Counted from the first letter of the stretch, positions 34,402 to 43,533 are shown. The stretch: DNA of 64,000 bases from Domibacillus mangrovi (GCF_001906925.1 NZ_MRWQ01000022.1:1-64000), one strand, 5' to 3'. Notes: generated by a model from the letters alone, not told the origin. Made by a program: numbers and translations.

Positions 34402-36204
34402 ATGCGTGGGAAAAAACGAAGTTGCATCGATCTTCATAAGAAACGACCGAATATCCTCATCTTAATGGTTGATCAGGAACGCTTTCCATCGGTCTATGAA
34501 ACAAAGAAGTTGAAGGATTGGCAGCAAGAAAACTTAGTCACGCAACAATTATTACGAAAGAACGGCATGGAGTTTTTAAATCATTATGCTGGGAGTACGG
34601 CTTGCTCTCCAAGCAGAGCAACTTTATATACAGGGCAATATCCGTCACTTCATGGAGTTACCCAAACGACTGGTGTTGCTAAAGAACCATTTGATCCCGA
34701 TGTGTTTTGGCTCGATCCAAACACGGTTCCGACTATGGGAGATTACTTTCGTGCAGCCGGATATCGTACGTTTTGGAAAGGGAAATGGCACGCCTCAGAT
34801 GAAGATATATTAATTCCAGGTACACACAATGCATTTCCGAGCTATCGTTCAAAAACAGGCATACGTAGTAAAAAGAAAGAACGGCTGTATCAAAGTGCGA
34901 ACCGTCTCGATCATTTTGGATTCAATGATTGGATTGGACCGGAACCGCATGGCACAAATCCAAGAAACTCGGGATCATCCGCAGGAAATGGCACGAGCGG
35001 TCGTGATGAAGTGTATTCAGCTGATACGGTAAAGCTGATCAAATCGCTAGAAAAAAAATCAACAAAAGATGATACGCCGTGGTTTATCATGTGTTCCTTT
35101 GTAAATCCTCATGATATTGCGCTATACGGTGTGATAACAGCGCATGACCCAGATTTTAACTTTGATGTCGATCCAACACTGCCGCGCATTCAACCAGCTC
35201 CGACAAGTAGGGAGTCTCTTTTAACGAAACCAACAGCACAAGAAAGCTACCGCCTCACATACCCAAAAGCATTGCAGCCGATCGTAGACAACAATTTTTA
35301 TCGTCAATTGTATTACAGCTTACAAAAAAAGGCTGATCAAGAAATGCTTAAAGTCTTTAAAACCCTTCAAAAATCAAGCTTTTATAAAAATACAATCGTT
35401 TTATTTACATCAGATCATGGAGAACTTCTAGGGGCACACGGTGGTCTCTATCAAAAGTGGTATAACATGTATGAAGAATCGATTCACGTCCCGTTAATCA
35501 TTCATAGTCCGACCCTTTTTCAAAAAAGAAAAAAGACCGAAATACTAACAAGTCATGTGGACGTTCTCCCGACATTATTAGGACTGGCAGGAATAAAGGC
35601 AGATTATATACAAGAAAAGCTCTCAAAAGATCATAATGAAGTCCATCCATTCGTCGGGCGAGATTTGACACCGCTCTTGAAAGGGAATGAACCTTGTTGT
35701 AGAGTAGACGAACCTCTCTATTTTATGTCGGATGATGATATTACAAAAGGATTGAATCAAACGACTGCAACAGGCGAACCTTATAAATCAGTCATCCAAC
35801 CAAATCATATCGAAGCGGTTATTACAACGCTTCCAACAGGAGAGGAAAATAAAAAAGAGATCTGGAAATTTGCTCGTTATTATGATAATCCTCAGTTTTG
35901 GAGTAGCCCAGGCTGTAGTGATACATCTGTAACAAAGTGTCAATCAAACGACACCCAGCCGATCGAATGCTTTGTAAAGAATACGAAAAAAGAACCAGTT
36001 CCGGACCAGTTTGAGTTATACAATCTTACAATGGATCCACTAGAAGAAAAAAATTTAGCCAACCCTGCCTTCGTAACGGAAGAATCGGCCAACATCCAGC
36101 GAATTTTAGCAAGGATACTTGAAGAACAGTGCAAGCAAAAAAGACTTTCTCCAACGAGTGGGAATGTTCCTGGTATGCCATCTTGTCGTAGCATAGAAGA
36201 ATGA
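34402..36204 (+). CDS. Sulfatase-family hydrolase
   Basis: A 600-aa protein with GGGAGGG before the ATG. RPNILILMVDQERFPSVYET supplies the metal-binding Asp pair. STACSPSRATLYTGQYPSLHG carries the C-x-P-x-R motif whose Cys is oxidised to formylglycine in sulfatases (near residue 70). FTSDHGELLGAHGG and a KWYNMYEESIHVPLIIHSP block follow. It has no signal peptide, so it probably acts in the cytoplasm. No formylglycine-generating enzyme is seen in the window. The substrate (aryl, choline or carbohydrate sulfate, or phosphonate) is unknown. A copy of the structured repeat begins right after the stop codon. Confidence 0.87.
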   Translation: MRGKKRSCIDLHKKRPNILILMVDQERFPSVYETKKLKDWQQENLVTQQLLRKNGMEFLNHYAGSTACSPSRATLYTGQYPSLHGVTQTTGVAKEPFDPDVFWLDPNTVPTMGDYFRAAGYRTFWKGKWHASDEDILIPGTHNAFPSYRSKTGIRSKKKERLYQSANRLDHFGFNDWIGPEPHGTNPRNSGSSAGNGTSGRDEVYSADTVKLIKSLEKKSTKDDTPWFIMCSFVNPHDIALYGVITAHDPDFNFDVDPTLPRIQPAPTSRESLLTKPTAQESYRLTYPKALQPIVDNNFYRQLYYSLQKKADQEMLKVFKTLQKSSFYKNTIVLFTSDHGELLGAHGGLYQKWYNMYEESIHVPLIIHSPTLFQKRKKTEILTSHVDVLPTLLGLAGIKADYIQEKLSKDHNEVHPFVGRDLTPLLKGNEPCCRVDEPLYFMSDDDITKGLNQTTATGEPYKSVIQPNHIEAVITTLPTGEENKKEIWKFARYYDNPQFWSSPGCSDTSVTKCQSNDTQPIECFVKNTKKEPVPDQFELYNLTMDPLEEKNLANPAFVTEESANIQRILARILEEQCKQKRLSPTSGNVPGMPSCRSIEE

Positions 36205-36205
36205 A

Positions 36206-36408
36206 TTTATCCCGCATTAACGGGCAGTAAGACCCCCGCTTCAAGCCGTCGAAAAGAAAAGGAGGATAAGCGGGGGATCAACTGCTCGTAAAAGCCCGAT
36301 TGGTTCGGGCCGGCCGAAGCCGGTCACTCAGGTATTGCCGCTTACCTGAGTTCCTTTTTATTCAGTGGGGGATGAAGAAAACCCCGACTAAATGAAGTTT
36401 CACTTTAT
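36206..36408. repeat. Structured interspersed repeat, copy C
   Basis: The most complete left half: ACGGGCAGT / ACTGCTCGT and CCCCCGCTT / AAGCGGGGG arms give a long interrupted stem, followed by AGCCCGATTGGTTCGGGC, CGGCCGAAGCCG and CTCAGGTA / TACCTGAG hairpins. The internal GGACGCGGC piece present in copies A and B is missing here. It starts two bases after the sulfatase stop codon and ends TTTCACTTTAT. The remaining bases to 36867 hold only promoter-like sequence. Confidence 0.85.
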
Positions 36409-36699
36409 TAACAACATAGGAGCATATAGAACCGAAACGCAGTAAAAGCACTCGGTTTTGAGGTTAGTGGTATATAAGCAAAAGGTTATTAAAATAGTGG
36501 GATAAAGAGAAGTGATCAGTTGCATAGGCGGCTGGTTTTTTTGTTTTTGAGATAAATGGTGAAAAGAGGGAGTTTAAGCAGCTTTCTTTAAAAAGAAGCG
36601 AAGGACTGACATGTATTCTAAACAGCCGGAAATAATAAAGGTTGGGCTGTTTTTATCATATATCTATTTCCTGCCGTACATAAATTCACCGGTTTACGA

Positions 36700-36716
36700 T
36701 TGTACCAACTGTACAA
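36700..36716. promoter_or_regulatory. Candidate operator upstream of an MFS exporter gene
   Basis: TTGTACCAACTGTACAA is a perfect 6-bp inverted repeat with a 5-bp spacer, about 150 bp before the MFS start. No regulator gene is adjacent, so the protein that binds it is unknown. Confidence 0.35.
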
Positions 36717-36867
36717 ATATTCATAATAATTCATTTGTGTAGTGTATATAAAACAAGTTATAAAAGGAACACTTTTGTGTTGTAATATTTGGACTGCTGG
36801 TATAACATAGTCTATGCATGAAATATATGTGCAAAAAATGAACTGTAAGTTTATAGGGGGAACAACA

Positions 36868-38379
36868 ATGGAACATGCTATAAAAAAGGCGGATCGTCCA
36901 CCGTACGGGCTTATTGCTGTACTGATGATCGGCGCTTTTATTAGTTTTTTAAACAATACGTTACTAAATATCGCATTGCCGTCTATTATGAAGGACTTAA
37001 ATGTAGGCCCATCGACTGTACAGTGGTTAACGACAGGATTTATGTTAGTAAATGGGATTTTGATACCTACTACGGCTTTCTTAATTCAAAAATTTTCTGT
37101 TCGCCATTTATTTTTAGCATCTATGGGTTTATTTACACTTGGGACTATTCTTGCTGGCTTTGCTCATGCATTTCCTCTCTTATTAACCGGTCGAATGGTT
37201 CAAGCTTCTGGTTCGGCCATCATGATGCCTTTGTTAATGAATGTCATGTTGACGAGCTTTCCTGTGGAAAAAAGGGGAGCTGCCATGGGTGTTTTCGGTT
37301 TCGTTTTAATGGGCGCACCAGCGATTGGCCCGACTTTATCGGGCTGGATCATTGAACATTATGATTGGAGGATGCTTTTCCACTTTGTTACGCCAATTGC
37401 AGCTGTTATTGTGTTGATTGGCTTTTTCGTGCTTAAAGATAAAAAGGATAAAGTGGAGATCCGTCTTGATTTATTTTCGCTTTTATTATCAAGTGTAGGC
37501 TTTGGTGGCTTATTGTATGGATTTAGTTCGGCAGGCAATAAAGGCTGGGATAGCCCTCAAGTCTATGGGACGATTATTGTTGGAGCCCTTTCATTGGTTT
37601 CGTTTATTTTACGTCAATATAAATTGGACAGACCAATGCTTGAATTCAGGATCTTTAAATATCCGATGTTTGCCTTATCATCGGTCATTTCTATGGTTCT
37701 TACGATGGCCATGTTTTCTGCTATGCTGCTTCTGCCTATTTATGTTCAAACAATACGTGGGATATCTCCAATAGATGCAGGTTTACTGATGATGCCAGGG
37801 GCGATTTTGATGGCCGTCATGTCACCGATTACAGGGAAATTATTTGATAAGTATGGAGGACGTGTATTAGCTGTCATTGGCTTAATCATCACAACAGTAA
37901 CGACTTATTATTTTAGTCAATTAACTTTGGATACTAGCTATACACATTTAATGATTTTATATTCTGTACGGATGTTTGGTATATCGATGGTGATGATGCC
38001 AGTTTCGACGAATGGCTTAAATCAATTGCCAGCACGCTTCTATCCACACGGTACGGCCATGAATAATACATTACAGCAAGTATCAGGCGCCATTGGTACG
38101 GCGTTGCTAGTTACAATCATGTCTACTCGTGCGGAAACATATGCGACTGAATTGGCCGCAGGTGCTGTAGGAAATGTAACGGCAACAGCCGAAATGCAGC
38201 AGCAGGTTGCTATGCAGGCCATGTTAGAGGGAATTAACGATGCTTTCTTAGTGGCTACCTTTATTGCAGGTGTTGCACTTGTTCTTGCTTTCTTTATTAA
38301 ACGAGCAAAACAAGCAGAAGACCATTTAGAAGGAAAACCATCAGGTGAAAAAATTGTTACTAAATTGGCCGATCATTAA
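36868..38379 (+). CDS. Multidrug-type MFS transporter (DHA2, 14 TM)
   Basis: A 503-aa protein; the start is ATG 36868, with AGGGGG upstream, rather than a frame extension from 36814. It has about 14 membrane segments and the DHA2 motifs: LNNTLLNIALPSIMKDL in helix 1, QWLTTGFMLVNGILIPTTAF, GRMVQASGSAIMMPLLMNVM (motif A/B region), and APAIGPTLSGWIIEHYDWRM (motif C). Similar to LmrB/EmrB-type drug exporters of Bacillus. A strong terminator follows. The physiological substrate is unknown. Confidence 0.88.
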   Translation: MEHAIKKADRPPYGLIAVLMIGAFISFLNNTLLNIALPSIMKDLNVGPSTVQWLTTGFMLVNGILIPTTAFLIQKFSVRHLFLASMGLFTLGTILAGFAHAFPLLLTGRMVQASGSAIMMPLLMNVMLTSFPVEKRGAAMGVFGFVLMGAPAIGPTLSGWIIEHYDWRMLFHFVTPIAAVIVLIGFFVLKDKKDKVEIRLDLFSLLLSSVGFGGLLYGFSSAGNKGWDSPQVYGTIIVGALSLVSFILRQYKLDRPMLEFRIFKYPMFALSSVISMVLTMAMFSAMLLLPIYVQTIRGISPIDAGLLMMPGAILMAVMSPITGKLFDKYGGRVLAVIGLIITTVTTYYFSQLTLDTSYTHLMILYSVRMFGISMVMMPVSTNGLNQLPARFYPHGTAMNNTLQQVSGAIGTALLVTIMSTRAETYATELAAGAVGNVTATAEMQQQVAMQAMLEGINDAFLVATFIAGVALVLAFFIKRAKQAEDHLEGKPSGEKIVTKLADH

Positions 38380-38445
38380 ACGTTGATATCTGTTCTTAAT
38401 TTCTGTTGAAGTATTTGGCAAGAGAAGTAAAGCATTTCGTAAAAC

Positions 38446-38493
38446 AAAAGGAGAGGAGCAATCGTCATATGATGATTGCTCCTCTCCTTTTTT
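38446..38493. terminator. Strong bidirectional terminator between convergent MFS genes
   Basis: AAAAGGAGAGGAGCAATC pairs perfectly with GATTGCTCCTCTCCTTTT around a 10-nt loop. The T-run on the plus strand and A-run on the other side allow both genes to use it. Confidence 0.85.
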
Positions 38494-38582
38494 GAATGAA
38501 GATGACGCTGTGAGCGTCGATTAAGATGATTTAGAATATCTTTTAAATTCCATTTATAGGGTGTTACTTTTCTCGTTATCAA

Positions 38583-39791
38583 TTAAACCAAAGTCGAAGT
38601 GTGGCTACTCGGTTCTACTGCGCTTTCCTTTTTGCCATGCAGGAAGTAGTACGGAATAGAAGTTGCCAGGATCACAACACCAATAATGACATATAGCGTA
38701 CTATAGCCGGTTAATGGAATAATGAACCCAAGTAGATAAGGACCGAATCCAAGTCCTGCGTCAAGAAATATAAAGAAGGTCGACGTGGCCAATCCCATAC
38801 GATGAGGAGGGGTCAATTTAACGGCAATCGCCTGAGTACTTGACTGCATATTACCGAATCCCAGGCCAATTAGGAAACCGGCTAATAATAAAGTGCTGCT
38901 TTTATCTGCTGAACTTAAAAGCAACATTCCTGCTCCAAAGATAAGAAAGGCGGGATACATGATAAAGTTCGCGCCTTTTACGTCTATTAAGCGGCCAGTG
39001 AATGGGCGTGATACTAATACGGCGACTGCATATACGACGAAGAAGAAGCTTGCTGTATTCACCAGGTCAATTTCAATGGCATAGAAACTAATGAAAGAAA
39101 GGACGCTGGAGTAACAAAAGGCGATTGCGAGAGTAATAAATGCGATGGGCAGTGCCTTTGGCTCAATAAAGCTGGAAAGATTGAATCCTTTTATTTCAGC
39201 AGTTTTTGTTGCTGATTCTAGTGCCGGCACATATACGAAGAATGCAGTGATCAAACTAAGGATCCCTAAAGCAAGGCAGAAACTAAAAATCATTTGGAAG
39301 CTTGTGTGTTGGCTCATATATAGTCCGATGAATGGTCCGATTGCTGTAGCCAGTGTCGCACTCATGCTGTAGTAGCCGATGCCTTCTCCTTTTCTTGTTG
39401 CCGGGATAATCTGGGCTACAATCGTTCCGGTTGCTGTGCTGGCCATACCAAGTGCAATACCATGGATGAAACGGTTAATAAGCAGGAAGGTGATCCCGAA
39501 ATTGACAAAATATAAAAGTGTCGTCAACGTAAAAAAGATTAACCCAATGAACAACGTTCTCTTACGGCCAATCGAATGCATAATGCGGCCGATAAACAGC
39601 CGCCCAATTAAAGTTCCGATAATAAAAATTCCCGATATAAGTCCGGCCTGACTTGTAGAAGCATTCAATTCATCTACTGCGTAGACTGCGAGGGTCACCA
39701 TTAATAAATAGAAAATTAACGTTAAGAAAAAATTGACGGAGGAAACGATGATAAAGTCCTTCGTCCACAGTTTAGGTCTTGATTGATTCAC
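38583..39791 (-). CDS. MFS transporter, YwoG-like
   Basis: A 402-aa, 12-helix MFS carrier: SQAGLISGIFIIGTLIGRLF followed by IGRIMHSIGRKRTLFIGLIF (motif A), and LLINRFIHGIALGMASTATG. It is downstream of, and oriented with, a MarR gene 12 bp away, the same arrangement as ywoH-ywoG in B. subtilis. The pair looks like an exporter with its own repressor. Export of a drug or toxic metabolite is likely, but the substrate is unknown. Confidence 0.85.
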   Translation of the reverse strand: MNQSRPKLWTKDFIIVSSVNFFLTLIFYLLMVTLAVYAVDELNASTSQAGLISGIFIIGTLIGRLFIGRIMHSIGRKRTLFIGLIFFTLTTLLYFVNFGITFLLINRFIHGIALGMASTATGTIVAQIIPATRKGEGIGYYSMSATLATAIGPFIGLYMSQHTSFQMIFSFCLALGILSLITAFFVYVPALESATKTAEIKGFNLSSFIEPKALPIAFITLAIAFCYSSVLSFISFYAIEIDLVNTASFFFVVYAVAVLVSRPFTGRLIDVKGANFIMYPAFLIFGAGMLLLSSADKSSTLLLAGFLIGLGFGNMQSSTQAIAVKLTPPHRMGLATSTFFIFLDAGLGFGPYLLGFIIPLTGYSTLYVIIGVVILATSIPYYFLHGKKESAVEPSSHTSTLV

Positions 39792-39803
39792 CTTATTATC
39801 CCC

Positions 39804-40232
39804 TTACTCTATAATATTGTTCTGTATTTCTCTCATAATGCGGATGACCTCGAGCTGCTCCTCCTCTGAGATACCTTTTAAAATATCCTGTTCAAATTGG
39901 TCAATCGTCACACGGACATCCTTATAGATATTTTTACCAAGCTCTGTCAGCTGCATCCTTTTTTCGCGTCTGTCTTTGCCAGGGACATGTTCTACATATC
40001 CGAGTTCTTCCAAACGGTTAATGGTCCTCGTAACGGTAGGTTTTTCCACAGATTGATAATTGGAAAGCTCAACAAGTGTTGAAGAACCATTGTTGGATAA
40101 ATAATGCAAGATGGACCATTGCGCTCTGTAGAGATCATGCTTGGCGAGTTGGGCATTAAGTCGATTCTCAAAAGGCCGGTACAATAGCAACAGTTGTTGA
40201 AAGAATTTTCGATAAGTCTTGATTAGAAACAC
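39804..40232 (-). CDS. MarR-family transcriptional regulator, YwoH-like
   Basis: A 142-aa protein. It has the MarR winged helix: LYRAQWSILHYLSNNGSSTL, VELSNYQSVEKPTVTRTINR, LEELGYVEHVPGKDRREKRM and QLTELGKNIYKDV. The GTG start at 40232 is uncertain, since its binding site is weak and the frame could start elsewhere nearby. A 9-bp inverted repeat at 40258-40282, about 25-50 bp upstream, is the likely operator, so it probably represses itself and the MFS gene. Confidence 0.85.
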   Translation of the reverse strand: MFLIKTYRKFFQQLLLLYRPFENRLNAQLAKHDLYRAQWSILHYLSNNGSSTLVELSNYQSVEKPTVTRTINRLEELGYVEHVPGKDRREKRMQLTELGKNIYKDVRVTIDQFEQDILKGISEEEQLEVIRIMREIQNNIIE

Positions 40233-40257
40233 CTCATTATAAAAAAGTTAGCGAAGG

Positions 40258-40282
40258 TAATAGTTATCGTAGGTAACTATTA
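40258..40282. promoter_or_regulatory. Candidate MarR operator
   Basis: TAATAGTTA and TAACTATTA form a perfect 9-bp inverted repeat with a 7-bp spacer upstream of the MarR-MFS pair. This is typical in size and position for MarR sites. Confidence 0.65.
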
Positions 40283-40440
40283 TAGTGTACAGATACGATC
40301 GTCATATGTCTAGTGAATGAGTGGGTATTTCATATTCTTAGAAGGGGAAACTATGGATCATATCGTGAAAACGGTAACGGATAAATGAAAGAGAGGGTTT
40401 GGGATGATTTATTTTCTATCAACTTTTTTAAAGACAATCG

Positions 40441-40474
40441 TAAAATGACTCAAGCTGATGCTTGAGTCATTTTA
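40441..40474 (-). terminator. Terminator of the nanE-PTS operon
   Basis: TAAAATGACTCAAGC pairs perfectly with GCTTGAGTCATTTTA around a 4-nt loop, about 50 bp past the nanE stop. Between here and the MarR gene (40283-40440) I see only two very short plus-strand frames (11 and 14 codons) after GGGG-like sites, too weak to call. Confidence 0.7.
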
Positions 40475-40526
40475 CAATTAATTGAAGCGATTTGTTCGTT
40501 CAACTTATATTATCCATTCATATCAA

Positions 40527-41219
40527 CTATTTTTGTAAAGCATCGGCGAATCTTTTTGTAATGATTTGTGGTCTTGTAATTGCCCCGCCAACAACTACTG
40601 CATGAACGTTGATATTTAAAACAGAACGGGCAATTTCTGGCGTAGAGACGTTTCCTTCCGCGATGACCTTTGCTTTTTTAACTTCATGGACAATTTGTTT
40701 AATGACAGCATAGTCGTTATCGTCAATTTTCAGTCCACTTGTTTCTTCTGTGTATCCATATAAAGTGGGAGCTACAATGTCAAACCCAAGATTGTCAGCG
40801 TAGATCGCTTCCTCGACGGAGGAAACATCGGCCATTAGAATAACATGAGGATATTTTGATTTAATCTCCTTATAAAATGATTCTAATGTACTTCCGTCAG
40901 GTCTTATGCGTTCTGTTGCATCTGTTGCGATAATTTCTGCTCCTGTTGTCATTAATGCATCAATTTCCTTTATAGTGGGTGTGATAAAAACAGGATGATC
41001 TCCATAAACTTGTTTGAAGATTCCGATGACCGGGAGATCTACTTGTTTTTTTATTTCTACAATATCAGAAACAGAGTTTGCGCGGATTCCAATTGCCCCA
41101 CCTTCTTTAGCGGCTAAGGCCATACGTCCCATGATGTATGAGCTGTGTAAAGGCTCACCCTCTAATGCTTGGCAGGATACAATTAATCCTTTATATAGTT
41201 GATCTACTACTGGCTGCAT
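40527..41219 (-). CDS. nanE: N-acetylmannosamine-6-phosphate 2-epimerase
   Basis: A 230-aa TIM-barrel enzyme. The start is ATG 41219 with an AAGGAG site. Family blocks: KGLIVSCQALEGEPLHSSYI, AAKEGGAIGIRANSVSDI, VDLPVIGIFKQVYGDHPVFI with the catalytic Lys, GAEIIATDATERIRPDG, and AEGNVSTPEIARSVLNINVH with the final VVGGAITRPQ. It converts ManNAc-6-P to GlcNAc-6-P, which NagA and NagB (divergent operon) can use. It is the last gene after the PTS genes, so the PTS probably imports ManNAc, or the operon handles several amino sugars. Confidence 0.93.
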   Translation of the reverse strand: MQPVVDQLYKGLIVSCQALEGEPLHSSYIMGRMALAAKEGGAIGIRANSVSDIVEIKKQVDLPVIGIFKQVYGDHPVFITPTIKEIDALMTTGAEIIATDATERIRPDGSTLESFYKEIKSKYPHVILMADVSSVEEAIYADNLGFDIVAPTLYGYTEETSGLKIDDNDYAVIKQIVHEVKKAKVIAEGNVSTPEIARSVLNINVHAVVVGGAITRPQIITKRFADALQK

Positions 41220-41252
41220 GTAAAACACTCCTTGCAAGGATAGATTCTATTC

Positions 41253-42791
41253 TTATTGCTCCAAGTACTCTTCAACTTCGTTTTTAACAATCGTCACTTG
41301 AGGACCGTAAATAATTTGTACACCTGTTCCTTTTTTAACAATACCTTTTGAACCTGTTTGTTTAATAATATCTTCATTGAATAATGATTCATCTTTCACT
41401 GTGACACGTAAACGAGTTGCACAACAATCCACGACATCAATATTTTGTACTCCGCCTAAACCTTCAACAATCGTTTTAGCACGATCAGTAGCGGTTACTT
41501 GATCAACGGAAACGGACTGTTCCTCATCTTCACGACCGAGGACTTTATAATTATTCTTCCTAATAAGGAATTTGAATGTAAAGTAGTACAAGAAGAACCA
41601 TGGAATACCGACAATTAATACATAGAGCCAATTGGTTTTATCCATACCTTGGAGAATACCAAATAAGACGAAATCAATGAATCCACCAGAGAAGGTTTGT
41701 CCAATCGTGATATTAAAGATATCAGACATCATAAAAGCTAATCCGTCAAATAAAGCATGGACGAAATAAAGGACAGGAGCGACAAATAAAAAGCTGAATT
41801 CGAGCGGTTCCGTTATTCCTGTTAAAAAGGACGTTAATGCAGCAGAAAGAAGAATTCCTGCGACTATTTTTTTATTCTTTGGCTTAGCACAGTGATAAAT
41901 AGCAAGTGCTGCTCCAGGTAGACCAAACATCATCGTGATAAACCTGCCAGACATAAACCTTGAAACGCCCTCGTAATATTGAACCGTTTGAGGATCAGCT
42001 AATTGCGCAAAGAAGATGTTTTGAGTACCACTAATCAATTTCCCACCAATCTCCATTGTGCCACCTAAAGCAGTTTGCCAAAATGGCAAATAGAAAATAT
42101 GATGTAGACCTAAAGGACCTAGCATTCGTAAAATAAAACCATAGAAGAATGTTCCAATTGTTCCCGTGCTCGTCACGAGCGAACCTAATTGATTAATAAA
42201 AAGTTGGAAATAAGGCCAGATGACAAAAAGAACGGCCCCTACAAAGATCGATGTAAAGGAAACAACGATTGGAATGAATCGAGATCCTCCGAAAAATCCA
42301 AGAACTTGAGGGAGTTCAATTTTATTGTATTTATTGTGAAGTGCGGCTGCGACAATCCCGATGATAATCCCGCCAAATACTCCTGTTTCCAGTGTCTGAA
42401 TTCCAACAGCCATACCTTGTCCGGCTCCAGCTAAATTATCTTTGGCAAGTTGCCCCGTAATAGAGAGCAAGGCATTTATTGCACTATTCATGACAAAATA
42501 GCCAATCATGGCAGCCAATCCAGCCGTACCTTTATCTGAACGAGCTAGACCAACCGCAACACCGACTGCAAAAATAATCGGTAAGTTACCAAATACAATA
42601 CTTCCTGCTGAACTCATAATTGTAAAAATCGCTTGAAGCCATACAATATCTAAAAATGGATAAGCTGAAACCGTATTTGGGTTTGAGAGCGCACCGCCTA
42701 TACCAAGCAGCAAACCTGCAGCAGGTAAGACAGCGATTGGAAGCATAAACGACTTCCCAAATTGCTGAGCTTTTTCAAAAAACTTCCCCAT
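41253..42791 (-). CDS. PTS transporter, glucose/amino-sugar family IICB component
   Basis: A 512-aa membrane enzyme. The EIIC domain (residues 1 to about 400) has KSFMLPIAVLPAAGLLLGIG near the start, LGLHHIFYLPFWQTALGG in the middle and FLTGITEPLEFSFLFVAPVLY with the sugar-binding GITEPLEF motif. The EIIB domain (about 435-512) has VDCCATRLRVTVKD, in which the CATRLR Cys is phosphorylated. The IIA domain is separate in the next gene. The family covers glucose, GlcNAc and related sugars. With nanE beside it and the nag genes divergent, GlcNAc, ManNAc or both are likely substrates. Confidence 0.9.
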   Translation of the reverse strand: MGKFFEKAQQFGKSFMLPIAVLPAAGLLLGIGGALSNPNTVSAYPFLDIVWLQAIFTIMSSAGSIVFGNLPIIFAVGVAVGLARSDKGTAGLAAMIGYFVMNSAINALLSITGQLAKDNLAGAGQGMAVGIQTLETGVFGGIIIGIVAAALHNKYNKIELPQVLGFFGGSRFIPIVVSFTSIFVGAVLFVIWPYFQLFINQLGSLVTSTGTIGTFFYGFILRMLGPLGLHHIFYLPFWQTALGGTMEIGGKLISGTQNIFFAQLADPQTVQYYEGVSRFMSGRFITMMFGLPGAALAIYHCAKPKNKKIVAGILLSAALTSFLTGITEPLEFSFLFVAPVLYFVHALFDGLAFMMSDIFNITIGQTFSGGFIDFVLFGILQGMDKTNWLYVLIVGIPWFFLYYFTFKFLIRKNNYKVLGREDEEQSVSVDQVTATDRAKTIVEGLGGVQNIDVVDCCATRLRVTVKDESLFNEDIIKQTGSKGIVKKGTGVQIIYGPQVTIVKNEVEEYLEQ

Positions 42792-42811
42792 AAGTACTAC
42801 CTCCTATAAAT

Positions 42812-43342
42812 TTATTGAACGGATACGATCCCGTTATCTCCTTGCTTGACTGCACCTTGTTTTTTCACAGTGACATTCGCTGCATTAGTAAATATGACTG
42901 GTGTAACAGTAGAAGAAGCAGATTTCTTAATATAGTCAAGATCAAACGTTAAAAGTTCGGTTCCTTTTGAAACTTGATCTCCTTCTTTAACGAGAGCAGT
43001 AAAGCCTTCCCCTTTTAAATTGACGGTTTCTAAACCTACATGAATTAAAATTTCATGCCCTTGTTTTGACTTAATGCCAATTGCATGCTTAGTTGGAAAG
43101 ACATTCATAATTACTCCATCAACAGGCGATACAACCAAACCCTTTGTCGGAACAATGGCAAAGCCATCCCCCATCATTTTTTCTGAAAATACTGGATCTT
43201 CCACTTCTGTAATCGGAATGATATCACCTTCAATTGGCATGACAAAATCTTGACTATTTAGGGGCAGCAGTCCTGTTGCACCAGAGGGTTCGGTTACATC
43301 CTTTTTTACTTCCTTCTCTTTATGTTTAAAAAATCCAAACAT
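42812..43342 (-). CDS. PTS glucose-type IIA component
   Basis: A 176-aa protein; start at ATG 43342 with AAGGAG upstream. MFGFFKHKEKE is followed by a Crr-like domain: FVMPIEGDIIPITEVEDPVF, SEKMMGDGFAIVPTKG, VSPVDGVIMNVFPTKHAIGI and EILIHVGLETVNLKGEGFTA. The His in EILIHVG accepts phosphate from HPr. It donates to the IICB in the next gene. The first gene of this minus-strand operon; the NagR-type site at 43429-43444 lies upstream. Confidence 0.92.
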   Translation of the reverse strand: MFGFFKHKEKEVKKDVTEPSGATGLLPLNSQDFVMPIEGDIIPITEVEDPVFSEKMMGDGFAIVPTKGLVVSPVDGVIMNVFPTKHAIGIKSKQGHEILIHVGLETVNLKGEGFTALVKEGDQVSKGTELLTFDLDYIKKSASSTVTPVIFTNAANVTVKKQGAVKQGDNGIVSVQ

Positions 43343-43428
43343 GTGAATAACACTCCTTTTTGATTTTTGACTGATTGGATTGAAAAGGCTTTCCAAGATA
43401 AAAATAATATAGCATCTAGTTAATATAG

Positions 43429-43444
43429 ATGTCTATACCATTAG
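43429..43444. promoter_or_regulatory. NagR-type operator (dre-like), PTS side
   Basis: ATGTCTATACCATTA, read on the other strand TAATGGTATAGACAT, matches the TGGTATAGAC half of the operators bound by NagR/DasR-type GntR regulators. It is 87 bp before the IIA start. Confidence 0.7.
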
Positions 43445-43533
43445 TTTATTTTTTTTTGATTTTTTTTGGAAATTCGATAAAAAATCAGGATTTAAGTAGT
43501 TTTTCCAAAGGTTACAGACAATAATTAATATAA

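Noticed and set aside
40352-40446. Two tiny plus-strand frames of 11 and 14 codons
   Set aside because: Too short to support without expression or conservation data.
43381-43394. A cre site before the PTS IIA gene
   Set aside because: TGAAAAGGCTTTCC lacks the central CG and the final A of the consensus; at best a weak site.
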